Origin: Notamacropus eugenii
Taxonomy: Eukaryota > Chordata > Mammalia > Diprotodontia > Macropodidae
DNA: 64,000 bases
Reading direction: 5' to 3'
NCBI RefSeq assembly: GCF_028372415.1
Contig: NC_092874.1
Coordinates: 116,836,244 to 116,900,243, forward strand
A program made the translations under genes and the position numbers. This document shows positions 35,695-45,719 of this stretch, piece after piece. Each line of letters starts with the position of its first letter. The stretch's first letter is position 1. The notes under the pieces were generated by a model that was given only the letters and a program-made list of their open reading frames with translations, was not told the DNA's origin and searched no databases.

Positions 35695-36740
35695 TTTCAT
35701 GAGTCATAGAAGACTTGGAAGGGATCTCAGATGTCGTCTGAGGCATTTCTTCCCTGAATTATGAATATGAGTTCACAGGGACCTTAGAGAATGTCTGTTC
35801 CAACCTTGGCCAGAATAAGAATGCCAACATATCCAAGAAGTGGTCAACTGAATTTTGATTGAAGGTTTCTAGTGAGAGGGAACCTGATACCTTCTGGAGT
35901 CTATTACAGCCCATTCTTGATAAAACTACGTTGGTTATGAACATTTCTTCCTTTTCTTGATGTCCATCAACCAGCCCTTTAATACTTTATAGAATTTTGT
36001 CAGAAATTGAAATGAAGGTCATGACCTTACAGATTATTCTCTATTTTGAAAATTCAGTGACACTTGCCCTCCTCTAATCTTTTCTGAAGCTCAAAATATT
36101 CTTGAATAATTTTTAAAGTTCATTAATAGGGGCTCACTAACCATGGCTGCCAGTGCTGTTGGTATTCTCCATGGTAGCTCATCTAGGCCTGATGACTTGA
36201 ACTCCTCAATAGCATCTAGTTTTTTTCTCTCTTTCTATTTATCTTGGCTATTAGTTTTCCATTAGTCAATTTTCTTCTATCCTTTTCAGTGTAAGAAAAC
36301 ATTCTCCTGGACAGAGAAACAGAAGTAAAAAAAGAAATTAGTTAAGCATTGCCTGCTTTCTGCTATCTGTTATGGTCATTCTTTCTACTCTATGCAGTGG
36401 TCTTATCCCTCTTTTGATCCCTCCTCCCACTTTCTCACTATAGTACCCCTCCCCAAATCCTCTTTATTATTTTTAACTTCCATTATCAGCTCATCTCATC
36501 CCTAGCTTTAGCATTCCTGACAATTTTATCACAGGGCCATGCCATTCTTTTCTATTCATCCTGTACTACCTGTCTTTGCTTTCATCTCCTGAAATGTCTT
36601 TTACAAATCTAAGATTGTTCATAAGTTCTTTGTGTAACCACATTGATATTTTTTGACAGCTTTTCCTTTCCATCCTCATCAGATCTGTTTCTCTTTATTC
36701 TCTCAGAATGCCATTCTTGAGAACTTCACATCCATCCTGG
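35695..36740 (-). repeat. CR1/L3-like LINE
   Basis: Starts 'agtcatagaagacttggaag' and runs through 'gtggtcaactgaattttgat' (CR1/L3 3' UTR antisense). The sequence beyond 36000 ('tgatgacttgaactcctcaa', 'agctttagcattcctgacaa') is probably the same or a related LINE. The second part is less certain. Confidence 0.58.
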
Positions 36741-36744
36741 AAGT

Positions 36745-36960
36745 ATGAAAGTACAGGACATGTTGGAAACACAGAGAATTGCCTCATTTGTCTGGAATGT
36801 AGAGTTTGTGGAGGGGAGTGATATCAGGCAAGAAAAGAAAAGTAGAGGGTTGTCAGATTGTGGATGATCTCGGATGTCATGCTAATGAAATTTAATAAGT
36901 TTGATATATGGATGAATGACCTGTGCTAAAAGGAATCAGAACTCAGATACATGCAATTAT
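36745..36960 (-). repeat. L2/L3 body fragment (tentative)
   Basis: 'aagtttgatatatggatgaa' and similar phrases resemble the antisense LINE body seen at 13.8 kb. Weak evidence. Confidence 0.35.
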
Positions 36961-37317
36961 CAATCTTAGTTCCAGAAGAATAATGATCAAACATACCTCT
37001 CTTTTGCAGAGAGACAGTAGAATATGGTGCAGAATACTGAAAGATATTTGCCAATGTGTTTCTGGGTTTTGCCTTGTTGTAATTCTTTGTTATTACGAAT
37101 AGTTTAAGGGAAGGTGATTAGACAGCAATGCAAAAAAAAAAAGCATCAGTAAAACAAAAAGTAAAAAAAATAAAGGGTCTGGGAAAATGTGATTGTATAC
37201 AATGAGCTGCCCAATTCAAAGATACTGAAATATTTTCATCGAATCATGATTTCATCCATGGGGACACTCTTTTTTTAGCAATAAGATTCAAGGAAATGTT
37301 TACAATCTTGTCAGGGA

Positions 37318-37340
37318 GGAGGATGGGATGGGATGGGATG
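37318..37340. repeat. (GGGAT)n short tandem repeat
   Basis: Four units of atggg. Confidence 0.9.
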
Positions 37341-37369
37341 ATATGACCACAAATAAGCTGAAGTACCAG

Positions 37370-37520
37370 GTAGGGGGCTGGTAGCATGGCATAATGCTGG
37401 ACTGGGGTTCAGAAAGACCTAGGTTGAAATCCCACCTCTAACACTTACAGATTTGGGCTTATAATGGAGAAGTCACTTATTCTCTCTGAACCTCAGGCAC
37501 CTCTCTAAGACTTAGCTAAT
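37370..37520 (+). repeat. MIR-like SINE fragment
   Basis: 'gctggtagcatggcataatg', then 'ttcagaaagacctaggttga' and 'ctctctgaacctcaggcacc'. Confidence 0.7.
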
Positions 37521-37547
37521 AAATAATCATTCAACAATAACAACAAT

Positions 37548-37778
37548 AATTGTGCAGGCGTGTGCTAAGTGCTTCATAATTATTCTCTCATTTGGTCCTC
37601 AGAACAATCCTGGAAAGTAGGTGCTATTATTATCCCCACTTTACTGTTGAGGAAACTGAGGCAAACAGAGGTTAAGTGACTTGCCTAAGGTTACAAAGCT
37701 AGTAAGTGTCGGAGGTTGGATTTGAACTCGTCTTCCTGACTCCAAGCCCAGTGCTCTTTCCATTGCATCGCCTAACTA
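37548..37778 (-). repeat. CORE-SINE (THER type)
   Basis: Well-preserved antisense copy: 'ggaaactgaggcaaacagag', 'gtgacttgcctaaggttaca', and 'gtgctctttccattgcatcg' at the head end. Confidence 0.9.
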
Positions 37779-37819
37779 GAGTCTAGCGGTCTGGTTGCCC
37801 CTCTCCATTGATCATTCTT

Positions 37820-38970
37820 TATGTTCGAGCTGACAAAATTTCCAGTTTACTTTTCTCTTATTTCCTATGATTTACAGTCAGCATCTGCTGAAGCAAAGCT
37901 CCTCTCATTCCATCCTTTCTCTCTTTCTCCTCTCATTCATTTCCCACTTAGCTCTATCCTTCCACAGTCCACATCCTCTTCCACCCTTCTGTTCCATAGC
38001 AAACTTTAGAATCCTGGCTCTACTCATAGATCACCTTCATTTAGCTAGAAGAGATCCTACAAACTTTCTAATCCAAGCTCCTTATTTCACAGATGGGAAA
38101 ATTAAGACCTAGGGAGGTTGTTTGGGGCCCAAGGTCACATAGGCAGTGAGATGGGATCCATAGTCAGATCCTGTGACTTCCACAGTATTGTATGTTATTA
38201 ACAAATTCCCCTCATCCTGGATTTGTTCACTTTCTTCCTAACCACCCGCCTCCCAGTTAATTAGTCTCCTAAATTCTCCTATTTTTCACTTTCATTCCAT
38301 TGCATTCATATATAGGGATAGTCTTGTGCTTGATCTGATGGTCACCCATGACGGTTCCACCTCTGTGATCCAGAACTCTGAAATTCCTGTCTCTAACCCC
38401 TTCTTTTCCTTCAATCTCTTTCCCTGCCCCACCCCTCATAAAACTATTCTTTGCTTTCCTCATGTCCTTCAGTCTCACCATCCTATTCCTACCCAGCCTC
38501 ACTTCTCTATCTTCAGTATAGATCCCCCAGTTGACCATTTCAGGCAGTTATTCTTGGATTCCTTACCCTCTTATCACTAGGTATGCCTTGAAAAGTGTCA
38601 ACTTTGGATCACCCCCACCATCTAGCTTCTCTTCTACTCATGTGCTTCTGTATATTCCTGAAAAAAAAAAAAAAACACATACAACCAACCTGATTGGGTT
38701 CACTACAAATGCAGGATAAGTAATCTCAACTGTTCCATTACTGTGGCCTCACAATCATTTTATTATTCCCTGACTGATCACTTTCTCTATACCAGTTGTT
38801 CCACACAGCTTCCTTCCACCTCCCATACCTCCTCTCATCTCTTTCTTAGCAGGTTTCACCTCCTATTTTACTAGAAAAAAAATGGAGCCCATCCTTTTTT
38901 CCTCTGCTTCTTCCAAAGTGCTTGGCACATATAGGGACTTAATAAATCATTGCTGGTTGATTGATACATC
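37820..38970 (+). repeat. L2 LINE with endonuclease-region remnant
   Basis: Translation at 38326-38400 reads LDLMVTHDGSTSVIQNSEIP, matching the L2 ORF2 segment LDLV...STI..SEIPLSDH that ends the endonuclease domain. The L2 3' end appears near 38900-38965 ('gtgcttggcacatatagg', 'gacttaataaatcattgctg'). A SINE interrupts it at 38035-38200. The part between is shortened and broken. Confidence 0.75.
38035..38200 (-). repeat. MIR-like SINE
   Basis: 'atttcacagatgggaaaatt', 'gcccaaggtcacataggcag' and 'agatcctgtgacttccacag' are antisense SINE blocks inside an L2. Confidence 0.75.
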
Positions 38971-39059
38971 CTTGATACACCATTTTCTACGTTCTGGTCT
39001 TTGATGCCAAAGCCAACTTCTCCATTTGTGTTTCTAATCCTATTCCTTCTAATTGCCTA

Positions 39060-39275
39060 CTAGGCAGCAAAGTGGATAAAGGACTGTGCCTGGAGTCAGG
39101 AAGACCTGAATTAAAATCTAACCTCTGACACTAGCTGTGTGACCCTGGGTAAATCACTTAACCTCTGCTTGAGTTTCCTCAACTGCAAAAGAGGGGGCAT
39201 AATAAAAGCACCTACCTTGTGAAGATCAAATGAGATAACATTTGTAAAATGCTTAGCATAGTGGGTGATATGGAA
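39060..39275 (+). repeat. CORE-SINE (THER type)
   Basis: 'ctaggcagcaaagtggataa', 'ggagtcaggaagacctgaat', then the tail 'gaagatcaaatgagataaca' and 'taaaatgcttagcatagtg'. Confidence 0.88.
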
Positions 39276-39408
39276 TTACTTGTTTCTTTTCTTTCCCTAT
39301 GATACCTTGCCTTCCCATTCATTCCTTCTCATCCCTTCATTTTAATTTGTCCATATCCATCGGCTCCTTTTCTTTTCCACACAAAAGTACCAAGGCTGGA
39401 ACATTCTT

Positions 39409-39557
39409 TTTTTTTTTTTTTTTGAGGCAACTGGGTTTAAGTGACTTGCCCAGGGTCACACAGCTAGTAAGTGTCTGAGGGTGGATTTGAACTCAGTTCC
39501 TTCTGACTTCAGGGCCTGTGCTCTATCCATCTTGCCACCTAGCTGCCCTGATCTCCC
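39409..39557 (-). repeat. Short tRNA-headed SINE with poly-T (L1-type tail)
   Basis: A T run at the left continues into 'gaggcaactgggtttaagtg', then the antisense head ending 'ccacctagctgccc'. The 8-bp direct repeat acattctt flanks it at 39401-39408 and 39558-39565. The long homopolymer and clean duplication suggest a younger copy, mobilised by L1 rather than RTE. Confidence 0.88.
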
Positions 39558-39604
39558 ACATTCTTAAAATTTTTTTACTTGACCATGTCATCCTTCAACA
39601 ATCT

Positions 39605-39825
39605 CCATCGGTCAAACACCACGTATTTATTAAGCACCTGAGTCCATATTGGTCTGATCAGCTCTAGTTGGACAGATTGAAGCTTGACTTAGCATAGTGA
39701 TGTCCTTTTGGGTACTTTCAGCAACCAAGGACAGCAACCAACCAACCAATATGGCACTATGCTAGGTGCTGGAGACACAAATACAAAGAATAAAAAGCCA
39801 TAAGCTTACATTACAATGAGGTAAT
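39605..39825 (-). repeat. L2 LINE 3' end with SINE-tail insertion
   Basis: L2 blocks 'cgtatttattaagcacct' and 'ggcactatgctaggtgctgg' are separated by about 100 bp (39644-39745) ending 'aaccaaggacagcaaccaac', which resembles an RTE-type SINE tail. Confidence 0.68.
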
Positions 39826-39899
39826 TACTTATTACTGTATGAAATACAATTATGTTCTTCCTTAAGTCACATGTAACATTTACAGTTTTATGTAATCTG

Positions 39900-40480
39900 G
39901 ATCCCATCTAAACATGCTAGTGGTTTCATATCCTTCCTCTTTTTGCACTATTTCCATCAAGCTGACTGGTTAGCTATCTCTTGTAGTAGACCTTGCACCT
40001 CCCACCTGCCCTGCCTTTATACAGATGGTTTCCTCTATCAGGAATGCTCTACCTCTTCAATCTGCCTTTTAGAATTCCCAGCTTCTGTACAAAGCACAGC
40101 TTAGGTATCCATTCCTACGACCTCACAGCCTTCTTGAAGTCACTTTCTAAAATTTTATGCAGACTTTATAGAGCTGCTATATCCATCTCCTGCAACAGAA
40201 TGTAAACTATTTAAGAGTGGGAACTGGTTTTTTTTTTTGGTCTTGGTTTCTCCGTTGCCTAGAACAGTGCCCTGTGTACAACTGAACAGAACTCCCCAGT
40301 TGTCAACGCCCTACTATGCCACCCAATCACAATTAGTTTGCATATTTTGTATGCACTTATCTGTCTATATATTGTACTTTCCAATATGATGCAAATTTTT
40401 CGAGGCCTGTGAGGCCTGTAACTGTTCCTTTCTGGGTTTTGAGTCCCCAGACGCCAGCCTAGCACATAGTAGGTTGTTCT
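39900..40480 (+). repeat. L2 LINE 3' region(s)
   Basis: 'tatcaggaatgctctacctc', 'ccttcttgaagtcactttct', 'acagtgccctgtgtac' and, separately, 'tagcacatagtaggttgttc' at 40457 suggest two consecutive L2 3' ends. Confidence 0.68.
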
Positions 40481-40504
40481 AAAGAGCAAAGGAGCTGCTG
40501 TGGT

Positions 40505-40655
40505 AGTGTATTAACCTCTGCCTCAGTTTTCTCAGCTGTAAAAGGAGTGTAATAGCATTTGTCTCCCAAGGTTGCTGTGAGAATATTGAGATAATATTTG
40601 TAAAAGTTTTTAGCACAGTAGCTGCCACAGAAATGCTTAGGTCCCTCCCACCCCC
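40505..40655 (+). repeat. CORE-SINE 3' half
   Basis: 'aacctctgcctcagttttct', 'aaggttgctgtgagaatatt' and 'agtttttagcacagtagct'. Confidence 0.75.
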
Positions 40656-40796
40656 TGCTCTTCACCTGCTAATCCAGAGAATCATCCCCTTGATTGATAA
40701 GGGCCTAAGAATGCTTGCTGAACCAACGAATGAACTGAATGAATGAAAGTACAGAGGAGGAAAGGATGGCAGAGTATATGAAATTACGGTAAATAA

Positions 40797-41022
40797 GGGC
40801 AACAGTGGATAGAGTGGCGGGCCCAGAGTGAGGGAGATCAGTTCAAATCCAGCCTCAGACACTTACAAGCTGTGTGACCCTGGGCAAGTCACTTAACCCA
40901 GTTTGCCTCAGTTTCCTCTCCTGTTAAATGAGCTGGAGAAGGAAATCCAGTATCTTTGCCAAGAAAACTCCACATGGGGGGAGAATCAGTCATGACTGAA
41001 ACGAGTGAATAACGACAACAAA
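40797..41022 (+). repeat. tRNA-headed SINE with RTE/BovB-like tail
   Basis: 'ggcaacagtggatagagtgg', 'tgtgaccctgggcaagtcac', 'aatgagctggagaaggaaat' and tail 'gtcatgactgaaacgagtga'. It ends about 95 bp before the first promoter motif. Confidence 0.92.
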
Positions 41023-41116
41023 AATAAATGTAAAATAAGCGGGGTTATTGTATCTGCAGCTCTTTAAGGCTAAGGAGCTGTTCTTGCAGGTGTCTGTTAA
41101 TTTCTGGCTCTGTAAG

Positions 41117-41135
41117 ACTACAAATCCCAGAATTC
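41117..41135 (+). promoter_or_regulatory. ZNF143/SBS-like motif, copy 1
   Basis: The sequence reads actacaaatcccagaattc, close to the SBS consensus ACTACAATTCCCAGMATGC bound by ZNF143 and typical of CpG promoters. Binding is inferred from the motif. Confidence 0.72.
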
Positions 41136-41202
41136 CGTGCCCCACTTGGTTCTTCTCTCGTTTAAGTGGAAAGAGGCCTGAATACCCACCATTCTTCGCC
41201 AA

Positions 41203-41216
41203 ACTACAAATCCCAT
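41203..41216 (+). promoter_or_regulatory. ZNF143/SBS-like motif, copy 2
   Basis: The sequence actacaaatcccat repeats the left half of the first SBS motif, 86 bp downstream and in the same orientation. The right half of the consensus is missing, so it may be a weaker site. Confidence 0.6.
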
Positions 41217-41230
41217 CACACCCATGGGTT

Positions 41231-41236
41231 CCGGAA
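41231..41236 (+). promoter_or_regulatory. ETS/GABP core 1
   Basis: A CCGGAA core in the context gttCCGGAAact, between the second SBS motif and the CCAAT boxes. GABP sites of this kind are frequent in promoters of nuclear genes for mitochondrial proteins. Confidence 0.5.
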
Positions 41237-41279
41237 ACTTTTCATTTCTGACGAGTTGCCATAGCATCCGGATCCGTGG

Positions 41280-41284
41280 CCAAT
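41280..41284 (+). promoter_or_regulatory. CCAAT box 1 (NF-Y type)
   Basis: CCAAT lies in the context gtggCCAATtatc, 52 bp upstream of a second CCAAT in the same orientation. Paired CCAAT boxes are common in TATA-less promoters. Confidence 0.5.
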
Positions 41285-41331
41285 TATCCGGGCCCCTGCA
41301 AGGAGCTGAGGCGGGTCTTTGGCCCCGCGGA

Positions 41332-41336
41332 CCAAT
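41332..41336 (+). promoter_or_regulatory. CCAAT box 2 (NF-Y type)
   Basis: The context ggaCCAATagaa fits the NF-Y preference for RRCCAATSR better than the first box. It lies about 230 bp upstream of the start codon. Confidence 0.58.
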
Positions 41337-41363
41337 AGAACATCTATTCGCTACTGAGCATGA

Positions 41364-41370
41364 CCGGAAG
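41364..41370 (+). promoter_or_regulatory. ETS/GABP core 2
   Basis: CCGGAAG in the context tgaCCGGAAGgat is a near-consensus ETS/GABP site about 190 bp upstream of the start codon. Confidence 0.58.
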
Positions 41371-41561
41371 GATCCTGAGGGGAGAGCCCGGCGCTGTCTC
41401 CTTGCCGCTGTCCCTGGGGTGGCCCGTGTCTCACCCGCGGAGAAGGAGCAAGGGCAAGGGGGACCCGGGGCGGCCTCTGCTCCCGGCGGTGGGGGTGCGT
41501 GCGTACTGGACGGGAATCGGGGCCGCTCGGCTGCTGCAGGGCCACAGTGCGAGCCGGAGCC

Positions 41562-41642
41562 ATGGGCGGGACGTCCAGCACCCGGCGGGTCACCTTCGAG
41601 ACGGACGAGAACGAGAACATCACGGTGGTGAAGGGCATCCGG
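41562..41642 (+). CDS. CHCHD3: CHCHD3 exon 1 (coding part), MICOS subunit MIC19
   Basis: This is coding exon 1 of CHCHD3/MIC19. The 27 codons begin MGGTSSTRRVTFETDENENI and end in VVKGIR, nearly identical to the CHCHD3 N-terminus I recall from other vertebrates (MGGTTSTRRVTFEADENENI). The start is fixed by Met-Gly-Gly with Ser at position 6, the N-myristoylation signal known for this protein. Later residues form the start of the DUF737 region. The exon ends on a complete codon (phase 0) at CGG, followed by a consensus donor GTGAGT at 41643. CHCHD3 is a peripheral inner-membrane protein of mitochondria that joins MIC60 and the SAM50 outer-membrane machinery and supports cristae. The paralogue CHCHD6 has a clearly different N-terminus, so I reject it. 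The surrounding DNA is CpG-rich, as expected for a housekeeping promoter. No lesion is visible. Confidence 0.95.
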
Positions 41643-41754
41643 GTGAGTGAGGGGGCGGCGGGGTCGGGTTCCCGGGCCTGTGTCTCTGGAGCGAGGCCCG
41701 AGACCAGCCCACGTCAGAGTGGCCGAGGATCCCCGGAAGGGGCTGCGGACTTCA

Positions 41755-41860
41755 AGAGTTTGGTCTGGAAGGATCTTTAGATCCCAAGTCACCGCACTTA
41801 ACAGATAAGGAAACTGAGGCTCAGCGAGGGGAAATGGCTGGTCGGAGACCCCTCCTGCCT
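41755..41860 (-). repeat. MIR/CR1-like fragment in the CpG island
   Basis: 'ggaaggatctttagatccca' and 'acagataaggaaactgaggc' are antisense SINE blocks inside the 5' part of intron 1. Confidence 0.6.
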
Positions 41861-42084
41861 CTCACTTCTCCTGGGCCTGGCGGAGCAGCCAGAGCCCTGC
41901 GTGCCCTCTCCGAGAGGCTCCCAGCCCGGGACCTTGACTGCCAGGCTGGGCCTCTGCAGGCTTCCCGCCCTGCCCCAGCTCCTCCGGGTCACCAGGGTCC
42001 CTGGCACCACGTGCCTCCCTTCCCCGCGCCACTTTGTGCCCGTGTCTTTGCGGGTTGGAGGGGTCTGGTTTTTCCTACCTCCTT

Positions 42085-42270
42085 ATAGTCAGAGAACTCT
42101 GGAGCTGGAAAGGACCCTGGAGATCCTCCCATCCTGTCGGGCCAGCTCTCTCGTGTTGCTTCCTTTTACTTTCCTTTCTGTCTTATTTAGAGGAGAAAAC
42201 CGGTCCTTCTTTAGAGAAGTGACTTGTCTAAGCTCCACAGGTGGCAGATCTGCTCGGATTCCTATTCCCC
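42085..42270 (-). repeat. MIR-like SINE, old
   Basis: 'agctggaaaggaccctggag' and 'gtgacttgtctaagctccac' are antisense SINE blocks with extra sequence between. Confidence 0.55.
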
Positions 42271-42454
42271 TGCCCTTTTTCTCACCTGGCACCAGCTCGT
42301 TCAACCTCTCCCCTCCCTCCCTCCCTCACCTTTTTATAATCACTCTAAGAAGCCCAGGGAGTTAGTTGGTGTGTAATGAGCAAGTGTCTGTTAGTGTAGC
42401 GTAAGACTGAATCAGCTTGTTGTGGAAGCATGTTCTTGGTTATAGCTGATCTCA

Positions 42455-42560
42455 CATTTCTTACCTCAGTAGGTGGGGAAGGGGAAGAAGGGAGAAAATT
42501 TAGAACTCATAATTTTACAAAAAGGATGTTAAAAATAAACGAAACATTAAATTTGTGTAA
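42455..42560 (+). repeat. L1 LINE 3'-terminal fragment
   Basis: 'gggagaaaatttagaactca' and 'aggatgttaaaaataaacg' match the L1 3' end as seen at 15.99-16.04 kb. Confidence 0.7.
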
Positions 42561-44441
42561 AAAATATTGAATCAGCTTCAGATAAATGTTAGAATGGGAT
42601 TTGTATTATTCCTGTATGAAGGTAAATGGTGTACCAGTCCCTTAGGGTGGGTATAGTCTTGTTAACTTCACCCATTATCCATCACACTTGTTTTTGGAAG
42701 TAGGATGTCTAAAACTAACAAATGAAATTATGTTTAAAGAATGTTGTAATAATAGCTATACATGTAAACACACCCTTATTTGTTCTGTTGTTGCAGAACC
42801 AGCCAGATTTATTAAAGTGTTATCTTTTAATAAATGATTACCAGAAAATAAGTTATATAAGTAGTTGGATAATTATAAGCTTTATTCTTTGAATGTGTTG
42901 CCATACTAAGTGAACCAGAACTATGAAATCGTAGATTGTGAGAGAAGGAAGCGACCTCAGCAGCCATTTAGTTGAAATTATACACAGCTTTATACACACA
43001 ATCCCACTATAACATCTGATATACTGGTCATCCAACTGGTTTGAAGATTCCCAAGGAGAGGAACCCTGCCACATCTCTAGGGAGGTCATTCCTCTTTTGG
43101 ATGTTTTAGGAATGTCCAGTTAGGAAGTTTTTATAGTTAATAAGCCTAAATTTATTTCTTTGCAGATTCCACCTATTGCTCCTGGTTTGGTCCTCCAGGT
43201 TCAAATAGAAGGTATCTAATTCCTTCTTTACACAACAGCCCTTTAAATACTTAAAGACAGCTATCACATACCTCTCTTCTCTAGGCTAAATGTGACTGGT
43301 CCTTCAGTTAATCCTTATATGCCATGGACTCAAGTCTCTTCACCATCCTGGTTCCCCTCCCTTAGACACCACAGTTTATCAATATCTTGTTTAAATATTG
43401 TGCTTGCAAAATGAACACAGTACTCCAGATGGTGTTTAATGAGAGCAGAATATAGTGAAACTAACATCTCCTTATATTTGGAAGCTAGGTCCCAGGAGCC
43501 TATTAGCTTTTTTGGTTGACACACCACAGCTCACTCTTATTGAACTTTCAGTTCACTAAGACCTCCAGATTATTTTTAGAATAACAGCTCTCTGTTCATG
43601 CCTGTTTAGTTCAACTTTTTTAAAAAAATTAATTTATTTAACTTTTAACATTCATTTTCACAAAATTTTGGGTTCCAAATTTTCTCCCCATTTGTCCCCT
43701 CCCCCCACCCCAGAACACCAAGCATTCTAATTCCCCTATCACTAATCTGCCCTCTCATCTATCATCTCTCTCTGCCCTTGTCTCCATCTTGTCTTTTGTC
43801 CTGTAGGGCCAGGTAACTTTCTATACCCCATTGCCTGTATTTCTTATTTCCTAGTTGTATGCAAGAACAATACTCAACAGTTGTTCCTAAAACTTTTGAG
43901 TTCCAACTTCTCTTCATCCCTCTCTCCCCACCCATTCCCTTTGGAAGGCAAGCAATTGAATATAGGCCATATCTGTGTAGTTTTGCAAATGACTTGTGTT
44001 CTGTGAGACTAACTATATTTTCCTCCATCCTGTCCTGCCCCACATTGCTTCTATTCTCTCTTTGGATCCTGTCCCTCCCCAAGTGTTGACTTCAGATTGC
44101 TCCCTTCTCCCATTGCCCTCCCTTCCATCATCCCCCCCACCCTGCTTAACCCCTTCTCCCCCACTTTCCTGTATTGTAAGATAGGTTTTCATACCAAAAT
44201 GAGTGTGCATTTTATTCCTTCCTTTAGTCGAATGTGATGAGAGTAAACTTCATGTTTTTCTTTCACCTCCCCTCTTTTTCCCTCCACTGAAAAGTCTTTT
44301 GCTTGCCTCTTTTATGAGAGATAATTTGTCCCATACCATTTCTCCCTTTCTCCTCCCAATATATTTCTCTCTCACCCCTTAATTTCATTTTTTTAAGATA
44401 TGATCCCATCCTATTCAGTTCACTCTGTGCTCTCTGTCTGA

Positions 44442-44478
44442 TGTGTGTGTGTGTATGTGTGTGTGTGTGTGTGTGTGT
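44442..44478. repeat. (GT)n microsatellite in HAL1 3' UTR
   Basis: About 18 GT units with one AT interruption, read as CA on the element's strand. Confidence 0.95.
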
Positions 44479-44613
44479 AATCCCAATAACTACCCAGATA
44501 TTCAAAAGTTTCAAGAGTTACAAACGTTGTCTTTCCATGTAGGAATGTAAACAGTTCAACTTTAGTAAGTCCCTTATGACTTCTCTTTGCTATTTACCTT
44601 TTCATGCTTCTCT

Positions 44614-45719
44614 TCATTCTTGTGTTTGAAAGTCAAATTTTCTTTTCAGCTCTGGTCTTTTCATCAAGAATGCTTGAAAGTCCTCTGTTTCATTGAAAGA
44701 CCATTTTTTCCCCTGAAGTATTATACTCAGTTTTGCTGGGTAGGTGATTCTTGGTTTTAGTCCTAGTTCCTTTGACTTCTGGAATATCCTATTCCATACC
44801 TTTCGATCCCTTAATGTAGAAGCTGCTAGATCTTATGTTATCCTGATTGTATTCCCACAATACTTGAATTGTTTCTTTCTAGCTGCTTGCAATATTTTCT
44901 CCCTGACCAGGGAACTCTGGAATTTGGCCACAATGTTCCTAGGAGTTTCTCTTTTTGGATCTCTTTCAGGCGGTGATCTGTGGATTCCTTGAATACTTAT
45001 TTTGCCCTCTGGTTCTAGAATCTCAGGGCAGTTTTCCTTGATAATTTCATGAAAGATGATGTCTAGGCTCTTTTTTTTTTTTATCATGGCTTTCAGGTAG
45101 TCCCATAATTTTTAAATTTTCTCTCCTGGACCTATTTTCCAGGTCAGTTGTTTTTCCAATGAGATATTTCACATTGTCTTCCATTTTTTCATTCCTTTGG
45201 TTTTGCTTTGTGATTTCTTGGTTTCTCATAAAGTCATTGGTCTCCATCTGCTCCATTCTAATTTTGAAAGAACTATTTTCTTCAGTGAGCTTTTGAACCT
45301 CCTTTTCCATTTGGCTACTTCTGCTTTTGAAAGCATTCTTCTCCTCATTGGCTTTCTGAACCTCTTTTGCCAGTTGAGTTAGCCTATTTTTCAAGGTGTT
45401 ATTTTCTTCAGCATTTTTTTGGGTCTCCTTTAGCAAGCTGTTGACCTGCTTTTCATACTTTTCTTTCATCTCTCTCATTTCTCTTCCCAGTTTTTCCTCC
45501 ACCTCTCTTACTTGATTTTCAAAATCCTTTTTGAGCTCTTCCATGGCCTGAGCCCATGGAATATTTCTTTTGGATGTTTGGGATATAGAAACCTTGATTT
45601 CTATGTCTTTCCCTGATGGTAAGCATTGTTCTTCCTCATCAGAAATGAAGGGAGGAGATATCTGTTCACCAAGAAAGAAACCTTCTATGGTCTTATTTTT
45701 TTTTTCCTTTTCTGGGCAT
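44614..45719 (-). pseudogene. HAL1 ORF1 (L1 ORF1p-like RNA-binding protein), broken
   Basis: The likely start is the ATG at 45719-45717 (MPRKGKK). An N-terminal linker and a long heptad coiled coil rich in E, K and Q follow (about residues 60-190). Then comes the RRM beginning DLENRSRRENLKIMGLPES and the C-terminal domain with KPRITYPAKLSI and FLMKRPELKRKFDF, ending QTQE-stop at 44614. L1 ORF1p forms RNA-binding trimers. The frame is broken by a one-base length difference in the A run at about 45696-45706, another in the A12 run at 45071-45082, and a TAA at 44833-44835 in an otherwise open C-terminal domain. About three lesions in 1.1 kb make it a fairly recent pseudogene. Confidence 0.85.

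Larger units (their letters stand above)
41040..41561 (+). promoter_or_regulatory. CHCHD3: CHCHD3 CpG-island promoter and 5' UTR region
   Basis: A TATA-less promoter is inferred from the sharp rise in GC and CpG from about 41260 to 42000, directly around exon 1. It carries two ZNF143/SBS-like motifs, two CCAAT boxes and two CCGGAA ETS cores within 260 bp. A GC box (GGGCGGG) overlaps codons 2-3 at 41565-41571, and more GC-box-like sequence lies in the first 30 bp of the intron. The transcription start is not visible. It most likely lies between about 41290 and 41540. Confidence 0.8.

Noticed and set aside
41499-41561. In-frame N-terminal extension of CHCHD3 exon 1
   Set aside because: The extension would begin at GTG, not ATG, and would hide the Met-Gly-Gly myristoylation signal conserved in the family.
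41562-41642. Exon 1 as CHCHD6 instead of CHCHD3
   Set aside because: CHCHD6 begins differently (MGSTESSEGRRVSF, from memory). MGGTSSTRRVTFETDENENI matches CHCHD3 almost throughout.
41118-41792. 224-codon minus-strand ORF across the CHCHD3 promoter
   Set aside because: It lies in CpG-rich DNA where stops are rare by composition. It is Pro/Arg/Ala/Gly-rich with no domain and overlaps the conserved exon 1.
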